Of a stretch of DNA of 64,000 bases, positions 12,901 to 24,157 are shown piece by piece. Every line of letters starts with the position of its first letter. The first letter of the stretch is position 1. Location of the stretch: positions 248,001 through 312,000 of the forward strand of contig OZ025678.1 in assembly GCA_964019335.1 (NCBI GenBank). The letters are read 5' to 3'. The position numbers and the translations under genes were made by a program. The DNA is from Diplonema japonicum. Taxonomy: Eukaryota; Euglenozoa; Diplonemea; Diplonemida; Diplonemidae. Below the pieces are notes generated by a model that saw nothing but the letters and a program-made list of their open reading frames with translations, searched no databases and was not told where the DNA came from.

Positions 12901-15305
12901 TGCATTACTAGAAGACGACCTTGCAGCAGCAAGGGAGAAGGCTGTACGTGAACGAGAGGATCACGACATGATGATCCAGGTGCAGCAAGAGGCCATTGCG
13001 AAACAGACTGCAAACCTTGAGATGCTCCAGCGTGAAACAAAGCGGAAGGCAAAGCTGCAAGAGGCCGAAGAGCGTATCAGGGAGGAGCAGGAGAAGCGCA
13101 AGGAACGCGACGTGCAGAGGAAACTGCAGCAGGCCATGGCAAGGGAAAGGCTGCAGACAGAGATCGACGCCATGCAGGTGAGCGTGATGAAGCTGCAGAT
13201 CGAAGGTTCTGAGTTGTCAGAGAACACTGTTGTAGAGGCAGCTCTGCGTGGAAAGAAACAACTAGAGGGGCAGTTGGCGGAGCTTGAGCAACAGGTCACC
13301 GACCAGGAGGAACGGGAGGGCAGGCTACAAGAGCTCATGCAAGAGACCGCAGAAGCCTACAAGAAGGCATCCGACGATGCCAACGTGCTGCGGCAGCAGT
13401 CGACAGCCGAGCAGACTATTCTTACCGAGAAGCTCTCCGAAGCAAGGAAGCTCCTGGAGCAAGAGAAGGAGTGCGCAGCGTTCTTTGCTGATCAGCTTCA
13501 AATGCAACGCGACGAGGCAAAGAGCAAGGCCAAGCGGGACAAACAGGATGCAAAGAAGCTCACCGAAGAAGAACGATTGGCTTCCGAAAACTTCTCTAGT
13601 CAGTTGCAACTAGCCGAGACAGAGGGTGCCAAGCATATGCGCAAGGTGTACGAGAAGGAGCTGAAAGAGGTATGCACGCCTTCAAGCACACCATATTACA
13701 TTCACTCAGGCGAAAGAAGCTTTGGACGAGGAGAAGCAATGTGCTGCATTTTTTGCTCAACAACTACAAGAGCAGCGGAAGCAGATCAAGAAGCTTGAAA
13801 GCATGCAGAGTGAGCTAGAGGAAGAAAAGAAGTGCGCCGAATTCTTTGCGAACGAGGTGACCAACGAGAAGAAAAAGCGGCGGGACATGGAAAAGGTAGC
13901 TGAGATCCTGGCGCAGGGCAAGAACGAGCAGTCGCAGGAGAACATCAAACAGCTGTCGCTTGCCAAACAGCAGACGGCTGAAGCGAAGGCCGCGTACAAC
14001 GATGCTGTAGCAGATAGGCTCACGGAGGAAAAGAAGAAGGACAAGGAGCTCAAAAAACTACAGCAAAACTACGATGAAATGAAGAAAAAAGCGGAAACGC
14101 CCATCTACATCCCAGTAGTACAGGTTGCCGCCGACACCCAACAAATCGTAGCACCCCAACAAACACTGCAGATCAAGCCTGCCTCAGCACCTCTCGCCAT
14201 ACAAGGAGAACCGAAGGAGCAAGAGAAGCAGCCTGCGCCATCCCAAGAAGAACCTGCCCCAGAGCCGCCTCAATCCGTGCAGCAACGACCTAGAAAACAA
14301 AAGGCTCAGGAACCGAAGATCATCATGCCTGCTTTGCCCAAGCTTGTGAGGGCGGATGAGTCACAAGTCGTAGCTCTTCCCGAACTGCCAGTGGTTGAAG
14401 ACAGTTCCCCACCTCCCCCACCTCCACCTCCGCCGGGTGCTAGCAGCGTGCCCGTGCAAGAGGACGCACCCTTCGACAGTGACAGCAGCAATAGCGACAG
14501 CGATGATGAGTTCATGAAGCTGGCGAAGATCCTTCCGAAGAAGGCGGTACCAAGGGTGTGCCCATTCCCGGACTCTGATGACGACACGTATGGCTACGAG
14601 ACAGGCACTTCGTCGCCTCTCTTCAACACGTCGTTCCAAGGCATCACGTTCAAGGACAGGGAGGGCCGCGCACTCTTCAGGTGCCCGTACTGCGACGTTG
14701 GCTTCCCAGAGGAGATGTCGTCGATCGACCTGCCCGCCTCGTGCCCAACGTGCTACTCGCCGTTTTTGCTTCTATCAAGCATGATCGTGATGATGGTCGA
14801 TGATGATGAGAAGGATCGGGAGCAGGCGAGGGAAGACGAGAGGGCAGGCATGCGGAAACAGGTGACAGACGCAATAGGAACATACAACAACGAACTGAAC
14901 TACGAGGAAAGGCGGCGGCAGATAATGTCGAACTTCGACAGACAAGAAAACCTATTTGTGCTTGGGGAGACCGACAACAGCAGAGCCGAGGCGTTGATCG
15001 AAAATCTTGGTAAAGGGACAGCCACTGCACCTCAAGGTCAGGAATCCTACGAACAGAAGAAGGCGCGTGTTCTCAAATCTGCTTCCCAGACATCTAAGTC
15101 AACGTTTATCGACGACGTGGTGGCCACCGAGGTCAGGCGGCACGAAGATATCGTCTCACGGTGTGCCTGCGGCGTCGCCTTGAAGGGAGCTTGCATCCAC
15201 TGTGAGGACATCGAAGCACCTCAGCACCTCGACCCATCTCTTTCCAAGCAGCTCTGCCCCTGCGGCTCAGCCGAAGTTGGCAGGTGCATCTTCTGTGACG
15301 ATTGA
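9927..15305 (+). CDS. J-domain, RanBP2 zinc finger, Tudor-like, coiled-coil protein
   Basis: Seven exons: 9927-9974, 10019-10080, 10118-10796, 10845-12767, 12802-12855, 12890-13669, 13710-15305; all introns are 34-48 nt, GT-AG and frame-keeping. The product is 1,713 residues. Domains in order: J domain (about 17-75) with the HPD motif in AVQVHPDKNP, so it should stimulate an Hsp70; a four-Cys zinc ribbon (CPNCKQR...CLGCGHSF); a RanBP2-type finger (WTCTKC...CGTCGAPR, about 240-263); two Tudor/agenet-like repeats (VGKEVEVRRKDGRW and MGQKMQALRQNGKW, about 300-425); a second RanBP2 finger (WNCKKC...CKMCG, about 447); a Ser-rich linker; about 700 residues of coiled coil; a Pro-rich linker; and C-terminal Cys clusters (CPYC...CPTC, CACG...CIHC, CPCG...CIFC). 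The first two exons are tiny and need RNA confirmation. I infer a scaffold recruiting Hsp70 to a ubiquitin-, RNA- or chromatin-linked partner; the exact role is unknown. Confidence 0.8.
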
Positions 15306-15526
15306 ATTTGAACGGGAGGGGAAAAAAAAAAGAGCGGGAAAAAAAAAAAAAAAACCGAACATCTGCTTCTTCATCCTTTTTTTTTCTGTCTTTTTTTTCT
15401 TTCCCAAATTTAAAAGAAGTTTGCTTTCCCGTGTGTGTGTTGTTTTTTTTTTTTTTTTTTTCTTTCCATGTACCCATTATCTTTTCTATGTTTCGTCTCG
15501 CTTGGGGAAAAAAAAAAAAAAAAGAG

Positions 15527-15563
15527 GGGGAGGGGAGGGGGAGGGGGAGGGGGAGGGAGGGAA
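15527..15563 (+). promoter_or_regulatory. G-run tract in the transporter 5' leader, G-quadruplex candidate
   Basis: At least six runs of three to five G separated by single A bases end two bases before the ATG at 15565, directly after an A-tract. Four or more G-runs with one-base loops on the sense strand satisfy the usual G-quadruplex pattern. In the mRNA leader such a structure would be expected to slow initiation. This is inferred from sequence only. Confidence 0.4.
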
Positions 15564-15564
15564 A

Positions 15565-17115
15565 ATGCCGAAGTCGATGTCAGAGAACTTGGTGATAACC
15601 GTGGACGACGGCCATGGTCTGGACTCCCCAATGGCATACGTGATGGCAGCATGTGCCTTCATGGTGCAGTTCTCGGTACTAGGAGGCATCAACAGCTTTG
15701 GAATATTCTTGGACGAGTTCCAAGACGACGAAGACCTAGGGAAACCCTCCAAGAGCGAGGTGTCACTGGTGGTGTCCTTGGCAAACGGATTAATCCCTTT
15801 CGTGGGAGTGTTCACAGGAAAGGCGGTCGACAGATGGGGCCCTAGGATTATACAAACCACCGCTGGCGTCACACTCTTCGCAGGATTATTTCTATCGTCA
15901 TACTGCAGGTCCTTTCCGTTGTTTTTATCATGTTTCGGGTTGATAATGGCAGTCAGCGGTGGGTGCACCATTGCACCGGGCCTCGCTGCTGTGGGAAAAT
16001 GGTTTGACAAAGACCGCGCGCTTGGTTTCGGGATAACATACGCCGGTTCAAGTGCGGGAACGACGGTGGTACCGTTTGTAGCACAGCAGCTTAAATCAGC
16101 GTACGGCGGCGATCAATGGAGAATTCCTTTTAGATGGCTGTCTCTGTTTTCAATTCCCGCGGTGATAGCAGGCTTACTCATCCGACCCAGGCTTCCTTTA
16201 GACCATGTTCACACCGATGCACCGGAACCCTTGAAAACAAAACAGATACTGACCAACAAAATCGTGATCGTTCTCTTTTCAACAGGGTTTCTGTTCGCAT
16301 GGGGGTTCTTCACATTTGTGGTGTATGCAGTGGCGTATGCTCAAGCAGGCGGGGATTCTCCTTACGAGTCCCGTTCCACTGTGTCAGATTCAACAGCAAG
16401 TATTGTTCTGTCCGTGTTTGGTATCACACAAACTGTAGGAAATGTTGTGTGGGGCATCGTGGCACAGAAACACGGCAACCCTGTTACGTTCAAATACTGC
16501 AATTTAATATGCGGGTTTGGAATGGCGGCTTGGCCGTGGTGTAGTAAAATCTCAACGCAAATGGTGTTTTCTGGTTTGTTTGGGTTCTTCGTCTCCGGAT
16601 GTCTGACATGCTACCCTGGTGTCATTGCAGACCACTTCGCCGGCCCACAACTTGGAAATATTTTGTCCATTATTTACCTGGGGTTTGGATTGGGTGGTCT
16701 TGTAGGGCCCCCCAGCACGGGGTTGTTCATCGAAGCTACTGGAGGTAGTTATTTGTTGCCTGCTATGGTGTGTGCTGGGAACTATATTATCGCGTACTTG
16801 TTGATGCAGTTTGTTCTTCCGAAGAACCCAACTGCCATGGAACGGCTTCCAGGTCTGTTGGAGCCTGGTAAGCAAAACACTATCGATTCGTCTCCAATCT
16901 CTCCTATGGGTAGTGGTAGGCATAATAGGCCGAAATTTGAAACGGTCTCAGACTACGAGGAGGAAGAACGTGGTGTCTGCACCCCCGCTACAGAAAAAAC
17001 ATCGTTGTTGTCAAAAAGCGGTGTTGGGACTTATGCCGCGCACGTGACGCCCCCATCTGTAACTCTTTCACCTTCGACCCCTCCGTGTCCTGTAGAAATT
17101 ACTAAGCAAATTTAG
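15565..17115 (+). CDS. MFS transporter, monocarboxylate (SLC16)-like
   Basis: This single exon encodes 516 residues. The start is the ATG after the purine tract; upstream in-frame codons are low-complexity. The pattern is typical of the major facilitator superfamily: about twelve hydrophobic segments, the cytoplasmic loop 2-3 signature G-x3-D-R-x-G-x-R in GKAVDRWGPRI (about residues 90-101), a central loop after segment 6 (LPLDHVHTDAPEPLKTK) and a polar C-terminal tail of about 85 residues. The pattern GGCTIAPGLAAVGKWF resembles the segment 4-5 region of monocarboxylate transporters and oxalate/formate antiporters. The likely role is proton-coupled exchange of a small organic acid at the plasma membrane or an organelle; the substrate cannot be read from the sequence. 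Confidence 0.75.
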   Translation: MPKSMSENLVITVDDGHGLDSPMAYVMAACAFMVQFSVLGGINSFGIFLDEFQDDEDLGKPSKSEVSLVVSLANGLIPFVGVFTGKAVDRWGPRIIQTTAGVTLFAGLFLSSYCRSFPLFLSCFGLIMAVSGGCTIAPGLAAVGKWFDKDRALGFGITYAGSSAGTTVVPFVAQQLKSAYGGDQWRIPFRWLSLFSIPAVIAGLLIRPRLPLDHVHTDAPEPLKTKQILTNKIVIVLFSTGFLFAWGFFTFVVYAVAYAQAGGDSPYESRSTVSDSTASIVLSVFGITQTVGNVVWGIVAQKHGNPVTFKYCNLICGFGMAAWPWCSKISTQMVFSGLFGFFVSGCLTCYPGVIADHFAGPQLGNILSIIYLGFGLGGLVGPPSTGLFIEATGGSYLLPAMVCAGNYIIAYLLMQFVLPKNPTAMERLPGLLEPGKQNTIDSSPISPMGSGRHNRPKFETVSDYEEEERGVCTPATEKTSLLSKSGVGTYAAHVTPPSVTLSPSTPPCPVEITKQI

Positions 17116-17267
17116 GGGGGAAAAAAAAAGGGAGAAGTGGAAATAGGCGGCGAAAGAACATCAATGGTAATATATGGGGTTTTTCCCCCCCCTACTTTTT
17201 TTTGTAAAGAACAAGTTATCTTGGTTTTGTCTAAAGCGCGGTTGAAACCGTGTTTTTTTTTTTTTTT

Positions 17268-17711
17268 TTGTCCCAGTACCTGAACCCGCTGCTACAATGG
17301 TTGTCACAACTGCGCTGGGTGGAGAAGGACACCACCTCGGAGGTGTCGGCGGTGGAACTGGCCATTGACTTCGAATGGACGACCGGAAAGTCTTTGGGAG
17401 GCCTGCTGGAAGATAGGGCGCGCAGAATCAAAGCTCTCATCGTAAAGATAAACACAGCATGCAGGGCACGGAAGAAGCGACGCCCCTTCCCAGCGGACGA
17501 GAGAAAAAGAGTGAAGTCCCTCATCGCCATTGGAGGAAAGGCAGCTATTGGTTTCTCCAGGAGGCCAATTTTCGCCACCCGCTCCACGCACGACAAGCTA
17601 ATGGAATTGAAAGCCGACTACAAGCGGGACCGCATCACACGACTCCGCAAGACGCTCACGGCCTCAATCGGAATGAAAGCAATGCTCCAGAAGGGGAGTA
17701 TTAACAGATAG
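17268..17711 (+). pseudogene. 5'-truncated LINE ORF2 C-terminal fragment
   Basis: About 147 codons match the region behind the reverse transcriptase of the LINE at 50.2-57.6 kb. WLSQLRWVEKDT...SAVELAIDFE here corresponds to WLSMLEWTDEG...SSVELAIDYE there, and RPFPAD...GGKAAIGFSRRPIF to PLIPAE...GGPLQLYGYRRRPRF. Similarity is moderate, so this is a different, older LINE family. There is no plausible start codon: coding sequence emerges from a T-tract ending in CCAG. It ends at a TAG with no poly-A tail visible. A domesticated exon is a less likely alternative. Confidence 0.65.
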
Positions 17712-18817
17712 ACCCCCCCCTCCCATAGGGCGGCCCTCTAGCGGGGGGCTTGTCCTGTACTTTGAGTTTTTTTAATGGGTTTTTATAAACTTCTCTAGGT
17801 TTGTACCCGGCACGTACAAATAACGGTTGTTCTTCTTTTTTTTTTTTTTTTTTTTTTAAAGTGAGAGGGAACTGTGCGCTTTATGCATCATGTCTCACGG
17901 ATGCCATTGACTTCACTTTTTTTTTTTTTTTTTGTGGTTACGATCCGTCTCGTCGGCGGCTGGAAAGAAATTGGAGAAAAAAAAAATGTAAGGCTCTACT
18001 TTGGTAGGGATGAGTACGGCGTGCGTACATATACACGATTGAGGGAGGGGGGAAAGAAAAAAAAGAAGAAGAAAAAAAAGAAAATTAAAAAAAAAATGGG
18101 AGAAATGCTAGACCCCTGATCAAACTCAGCCCCCCTTAGTGTCCAGGGGTGCTCAATTTCTGCCCCTCAAGAAAATGTCTCAAAGCACCCCCCCAAAAAA
18201 AATCAAATTTGGTTTTTTTTAAACCGGTCTAAGTTAGAAGTTTTTTTTTAAAAAAAGAAAATCATGGAAGGGGGAAAGAATTCAGAAGAAAAATGTTCTT
18301 GGAGGGCAGTCCAGGGGGGAGGGAGATGGATTTCCTCTGATGATGCCCCCTCTGTGCTGTTCATGGACAAGGGAAAAGAAAAGCAAAAAAAAAAAAAAAA
18401 AAAGTTTTATAATATCTTGCTTTTTTTTTTTTTATCAGTGGGTTTTATAAAAAAAAAATTATAAGTATCTTGCTTTTTCTTTAATATTTCAGTAGATTAT
18501 ATTGTTTCCTCCCCCTTCATCATGGTGTATTATTTTCCTTTTATTCACCAAAGAGGAGAAACTGCAGAAGGGAGATAAAATGTAGCTTGTACGCCAACAG
18601 GGGGGAGGGCATTTCCCTTTTTTTTTTTAGGGGTTAGGCGATCCTGTCACATACTGTAGGTTCCCTTCAAAGAGATTTTTTTTTTCCTCTCTTTTTTTTT
18701 AATGCTTTCTTTCCAGCGTCCCTTTTCTTCTTCTTTCCGTACCCCCTCCCCCCCTCTTCGTCCTTTTTTTTTTCTCTTTTCATAAAACGATAGCATCATT
18801 AAAACAAGCGGGGATGT

Positions 18818-18857
<40 letters not shown>

Positions 18858-19046
18858 ATCTTTAGATTCTGACCCCAAAGCCTGGTTTGTCCTCTTCGTC
18901 CCATCAAAACTTAGCAATCACCACCTCTATCGCACTGTCCAAAAAAAAAAAAAAATTCCCACAGGGGGCAGTTAGGACTAACCTTTATTTTATCCCTTTT
19001 TTTTCACCCCTTTCTCAAAAAAAAAAAAAAAAAAAAAAAAAAAACA
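17712..19046. other. Intergenic spacer
   Basis: The stretch holds homopolymer and simple-sequence DNA with short unique islands (around 17870-17910, 18120-18200 and 18870-18940). One island at 18632-18655 (CCTGTCACATACTGTAGG) resembles 59788-59805. No gene is supported. The 3' end is a pyrimidine stretch and A-tract leading into the next start codon. Confidence 0.55.
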
Positions 19047-19877
19047 ATGTCCGACGAACAGAAGACCCCTGTCGATGTCCCCCTCGAGTCCGACGACGAC
19101 TTCGACGAGGATGAGAAGCTCATGCTGGAGAGCCACATCAAGAAGAACCAGGCTTCCGAACCCGCCAACTTCACCATGCTGTACGGGCTGGTCTCCTTCA
19201 TGACGGTGTTGACCGTGAGCTACCTCTTCCAGGTAATTTTTTTTTTTTTTTTTTTTTTTTACAAAAAATTTTCACAGACCGTTCTCGACCTTAACTTCCT
19301 CGACCCCATCAACGCTGCGGTGTACCTTGTGTCTGGTGGTGTTGCGTGCTACTTCCTTGCTGACGCTTACCTTCAAATGTACGACACTGAGAGCAGCAAG
19401 GCACTGTCTGATGACTACGGCAAGTGGATCAAGGAGCTCGAGTCGAGGAGGGGGAGGAAGGCCGACTCCATCAAGAACAAGTCCACCAAGGTGACCGCAG
19501 TTCCCACGTCCCTCAGGACCGCCAATGAAATCTACGCCGCGACGGGGAAGTCCGCCGACACCTGGAAGACCCTTGACAAGCAGGGCAAGCAGAGCTACAT
19601 TGACCAGGAGGCCGCAGAGGAGGTTGCTTACCTCGGTGGTGAGATCTCCATCCTCAGAAACTTCCAGTACCAGAGGTCCATGGGCTGGGCACTCCTTCTG
19701 TGCAACCTCCTCTTCGTGTCCTTGTCCGTTGCTGTTGCGCACATTGTGCTCAGGAACTACGACAACCGTGTTAACTACATTTGCAGCACTCTTGTGACTT
19801 CGCTCGGAGTTCAGCTTGTCGCCAAGCACAACGATGAGGCGGCCAAGGCCAAGGCAGCTGCCAAGAAGAGGAACTGA
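19047..19877 (+). CDS. SSR3: Translocon-associated protein gamma subunit
   Basis: Exons are 19047-19232 and 19278-19877; the 45-nt intron is almost all T. The product is 261 residues. TRAP-gamma is a four-pass ER protein that accompanies the Sec61 translocon and contacts the ribosome. Here an acidic N-terminus precedes segments around residues 43-62 (MLYGLVSFMTVLTVSYL), 70-95, 205-228 and 235-252. The last loop and helix, NYDNRVNYICSTLVTSLGVQL, match the animal pattern NFNPxVNYILS. It is longer than the animal protein (about 185 residues) because the cytosolic loop between segments 2 and 3 carries roughly 50 extra residues. The C-terminus is Lys-rich. The identification rests on topology and the C-terminal motif. 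Confidence 0.72.
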   Translation: MSDEQKTPVDVPLESDDDFDEDEKLMLESHIKKNQASEPANFTMLYGLVSFMTVLTVSYLFQVIFFFFFFFYKKFSQTVLDLNFLDPINAAVYLVSGGVACYFLADAYLQMYDTESSKALSDDYGKWIKELESRRGRKADSIKNKSTKVTAVPTSLRTANEIYAATGKSADTWKTLDKQGKQSYIDQEAAEEVAYLGGEISILRNFQYQRSMGWALLLCNLLFVSLSVAVAHIVLRNYDNRVNYICSTLVTSLGVQLVAKHNDEAAKAKAAAKKRN

Positions 19878-20382
19878 GAGAAGTAAAAAATTTAAAAAAA
19901 AATTGTAAGTCCAACCCCCCCATTTTTTTTTTTTTTTTTTTTAGTGTTTTTTTTTTTTTTTTTTCCTATTTTCTCTCACATAAGTAGGAATTTTTACCCA
20001 CCCACCCCCTGCGGTTTTCTTTACTTGAAAAAAAAAAACTACAGAAAAAAAAAAAAAAAAAAAAGAACGACTTTTTTTTTCTCTCCGCTTTTTTTTGATG
20101 TTTTTTTTTTATGTGTTCCCTCATAAGTACGTAAACCATAAAAAGTTTCCCCCTCCTTTCGTTTTTTTTCTTTTTTTTTTTTCCTTTTCCGTTTTTTTCT
20201 TTTTTTTCCCCCCCTTTCCCCCACGTTTCCCATACTTTTTTTTCTTTTCCTTTTTCTCCCTCCTTGTTTCCTTTTTTTTTTTCTTTTCCTTCTTTTTTTC
20301 TTTTACTTCGTTTTTTTCTTTTCCTTCTTTTTCCTTCCAAAAGTATGGACACGACAAGGGGAAAAAAAAAGAAGAAACAAAA
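19878..20382. other. Intergenic spacer with long pyrimidine tract
   Basis: A- and T-tracts lead into about 200 bases of nearly uninterrupted T/C (20140-20340), which ends at CCAAAAG, 38 bases before the next ATG. This arrangement could serve as a splice-leader acceptor. No other feature was seen. Confidence 0.5.
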
Positions 20383-22387
20383 ATGCCGTCGTCAAAAGCA
20401 AAAGCGTTGAAAAAGCAAGAGGAAGAGGCGAAACGGCAGGAGGAAATGAACAAGCGGGCACAGGACGCAGCAGACAAGCTCTTTAGACAACACGAGAGGG
20501 AACGGATCCAAAACGAAAAATGCGACAAGGTCAAACGGGAGAATGAACAAGTCATGATCCTCCTGGAAAGGGACAGACTGTCCAAAGAAAAAACCCTCTA
20601 CACCCCCATAGCCAACGAAAAACAGTACCGCCTCCACCTCGCCCTCAAGGAATACCAAAAATACCAGGATTGGGAAAACGTAGTAAGCCAAACCTGGCTC
20701 CCCTCTGTCGACTCCGAAGCCGACATCAACTCGTTCCTCTCAACATGGGAAACAGACGGCAACGCCGCACGCGAGGACAGCAAACGCGATTTAAACACCG
20801 ACTTCGCCATGATGGCAGAGGCCCACGACCTTATTGAGTTAATTCTAGCAGAACAGGACAACGCAAGGTGCAAAGAGGCAACTTCGAAGCAGCCCCACCC
20901 CCGCATCGCCTTTCACAGGAGAAACCTCATGAGAATATACGAGGCAGTACTAACAAAACTAGATGAAATGACCGCCAATATGCTTCAATATCTGGACAAG
21001 TACGTCGATCGTGATGAAGAACAAGGCATCACACTGTGCAAGGAGAACAAAGCCCTTCGTTACGGGTTATGGGCGGGCGACCGTCGTCCCCGACACAGAG
21101 GCGTGGATTACCGAGAGCTTGGGGTTAGTATGGGGCCTAAGGAAGGAGCGTATCTTCCCAAAGCTCTCGATCTTGTCAAGGAAAGAGGCATTCGCGTTAT
21201 GCAGTTAAACTTCGACCCGATGTCGCCCCGCATCGAGGAGGCCCAGCAAGGCTCGCAGTACCGCACGTTAGGCTGCGTTGTGTTCATAGAGGTGATGCAG
21301 TACCCGAAGCTCCCGCAGCAGGTCAAGGAATGGACCTTACGGCACGAGACAACCCTTGCGAAAGGGTTGCAACGGCACCCGTACCCACCGTTGCAAGCCA
21401 CCGACAACGAAGCGAAACCGATCAAAGTGTCGTTTGTCGTCCCCCCAACTGTTGTCGTCAGGCACTTGGCACCCTTCATCGGGATATGGTCGCAAGACGA
21501 GGAAACATGGGTCATGCAGGGAACAAGCGATTTCGATTATAAACGTGACACACGGACGGTTACCTTCGCTACGCAGCACTTGTCGTGCATGGCGATTATA
21601 CAGGAGAAGGGCTTCGATGTGCCTTATGAGGAGTGGTCGTTGATCCCGCAGAGTGACTCGGAAGTCTTGTTCGTCATTGAGGGTAAGCGCCGTGGGGAGA
21701 TCTCCGACCGCGAGGTGCAGATCCTCATCAAGGATAATAAATGCCGTGTCGTCGCGCCCGACGAACCCGAGCTGGACAGGCTGTGCGAGTCGTGGTACTC
21801 CCCCGCCACCCTCCTCAGGCATCTATGCGATTCTGGGTATAATTTTATCTTTACCGACAAGGATGCCGAGTACTTCCCTGATGTGCTGCCGAAAGCGAAG
21901 AAAATGGAACTTCAAGCTTATGAAGACATCTCGAACTTCTGCTCGGTCTACGCCTTCGCGTCCTCAAAGCACAACGCAGCCCGTGCCGGGTTGCAGCCAG
22001 GCGTCACTTGCGAGGACCCAACGCTTGCTTTGTTCAGAACGTCAAGGGTATGGAAGAAAAAAAAAAAGAGAAAAACAAATACTCCACTAGGAAATGCGAC
22101 CGGAGAGCCAAGACACGCCCTTCAAGCCCGACAACGAGGACACACGGTGGTGGACCATCCGGTATGGGATAGGGTCCTGCGCCATCACGAGGTGTGAGGA
22201 GACCAGCGACACCGCTGACATCAGGATCCCTGATGGGCACGAGTCACACCTCAACCTCTTCATGTGCCGCTCAGCAGACCCCGAAGCCGCTGCAGAGGTG
22301 CACAGGCGGTACGACAACGGCAACCTCCTTTTACACACCGCTGTGTTTGAATTGCTGTGCATGACGAGACCATTAAGCTTCGGGTGA
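20383..22387 (+). CDS. DNAI7: Axonemal dynein-associated protein, DNAI7/CASC1/IC97-like
   Basis: Exons are 20383-22047 and 22091-22387, giving 653 residues. The N-terminus is a charged helix (EEEAKRQEEMNKRAQ) like that of IC97/CASC1, followed by WLPSVDSEADINSFLSTWE, which matches the family's 'D...ELNTFISLWE' signature. The mid-region carries the family pattern around APFIGIWSQDEETWVMQGTS and DTRTVTFATQHLSCMAIIQ. IC97/DNAI7 associates with inner-arm dynein I1/f and tubulin in motile cilia. The second exon restores frame and ends in a plausible C-terminus. Together with BBS9 and LZTFL1 nearby it indicates a motile flagellum. Confidence 0.7.
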
Positions 22388-22454
22388 ACGGGGATATTTA
22401 AAAAAAAAGGGGGGGGTGGTATTCTGTGAATAGGTAACCAAATGGGGAACTTTC

Positions 22455-22489
<35 letters not shown>

Positions 22490-22569
22490 TTCTTCCCCCC
22501 CTACCCCCACCCCCGAATTGTACGTAAAATCAAACACAAAAAAAAAGGGGGCAAAAAAAAAAAAAAAAA

Positions 22570-23434
22570 ATGATCGGTGTTATTTTCGGTAGTGCAATTC
22601 TGTGCCTGTTCCTGTGGACGATGGTGCTGAGGATGCGTATCAAGGCGCTTAACAAGGTTGCTGGGTACTGGTTCGGCTTAGTGACAGCATGCTGCATGCT
22701 GGGGGCGTTCTTGGTGGTCAAGACAAGCGCGGCCCTGCTGCCCAGGGGGATCACCGAAGTGGTGTCGTGCAGAACTGCAAAGATCGCCTTTGCCACTACA
22801 CTGTTTCTGAACCCTCAGATAAACCTGAGGCAGGAACTCGATTGGTCAAAACTCCCAGACAAGTGCATGCTGCTCCTGAACCACACATCATGGTTCGACT
22901 CGGTCGTCTTCACGGCTGTTGTTCCTCTCTCGTTCATTTCACACTTCAGGACGCTTCTCAAGGCCAGTTTAATGAATCTTCCTCTTGGTGGTGCTATCTT
23001 CAAGAATGCGGGTCATTACCCGGTTTACTTCATTAAAGACTGGGGTGTTGATAAGGAGAAGCAAGCTCCCGTTACCAAGAGGATGAACCAGTTCATCAAG
23101 GAGAGCGACCGTGCTGTGATTTCTTTCTACCCCGAGGGTGTCGTGAACAAGGAACCCGCTACCCTTCAGACCTTCCGTCGTGGGTCCTTCGCCACCCCCA
23201 TCGAGCACGACCTCCCCATTTATGCCTTCCTTGCGGTGGGGAATGATGTTACATGGCCTGCTGGAGGGTTCCCTGGGCAGCCTGCCGATATTGATTTGAA
23301 GCTTTTCGAGGTTGGAAAAAAAAAAAAAAAGGAAAAAAAAAAAAAAAAAAAAAGGTCACACCTGCGATGTCAAAGCTCTCCGAAGATTTGAGAACCCCCC
23401 AAGCCCTGTCCGAACACTGCAGGGATGTGATGCA

Positions 23435-23469
<35 letters not shown>

Positions 23470-23563
23470 CTTTTTTTTGAAATCTTATTATTATTTTTTT
23501 TTTTTTGTACAGGAACTCGACTCGATGCTCGCAGCTAGGTCCGGTAACAAGAAGACCATCTAA
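22570..23563 (+). CDS. PlsC-type lysophospholipid / 1-acylglycerol-3-phosphate acyltransferase
   Basis: Exons are 22570-23310, 23355-23438 and 23513-23563, giving 291 residues. Introns are almost pure A or T. Two N-terminal membrane segments precede the acyltransferase core. Motif I (HX4D) is NHTSWFD at about residues 97-103, with His and Asp spaced for catalysis. Motif III is FYPEGVVNK, a variant of FPEGTR, and RRGSF follows. The enzyme would transfer an acyl group from acyl-CoA to a lysophospholipid, most simply making phosphatidic acid at the ER. The ATG follows an A-tract directly. The last exon is only 17 codons and depends on the splice model. The exact acceptor lipid is unresolved. Confidence 0.8.
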
Positions 23564-24157
23564 AAAAAAAATCTTTTTTTTTTTTTAGCTCACCTCTTCT
23601 GTCTACTGCCTAGAAAGAACACGAAAAAGAAAAAAAAAAAAAAAAAAAAAAGCATCCAAACTTCCTCTTCTTTTTTATTTATTTCCTCCTTCATCCCTTT
23701 CCTCCACACAGCGAAACTTTTGTCGATATTTTTTTCTTCATTTATTTTTCTTCTGGGAAAAGGAGAAAATGAGCAGAGAAAAAAATAAAGCATGATCATT
23801 GCTGTGCCTCCGTTAGTATTTATTTCATCTTTTTTTTCCATTTTTTTTTCTCTTTTTGGGGGCAAGAAAGAAAGAAAGAAAAAAAACAAAATATGCCGAA
23901 TGTGTCCTCCGGACTCTGATACCATATTGATATCAAAACAAAACAAAAAAAAAAAAAAAAAAAATACCATCATACATAGCTCGTTATAACGTCGAGTTAA
24001 CCAAAGAAAAAAAAAAAAAAAAAAAAGCGCGTAACTAATACCGTTATATCGGTGCAATGTATGAGTATTGTCATCCCCTATTTCCCTCCCCCCCTTTTTT
24101 TTTTACGTTTCAAAAAAGATTTTTCGTTGTTACTAGGGGAGAGAGAAAAGAAAAAAA
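23564..24157. other. Intergenic spacer
   Basis: A- and T-tracts occur with a short unique island (23790-23830, 23895-23935) that shows no coding signal. The end contains two CAG/TAG-type acceptor-like sites (24118 and 24136) shortly before the next ATG. Confidence 0.5.
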
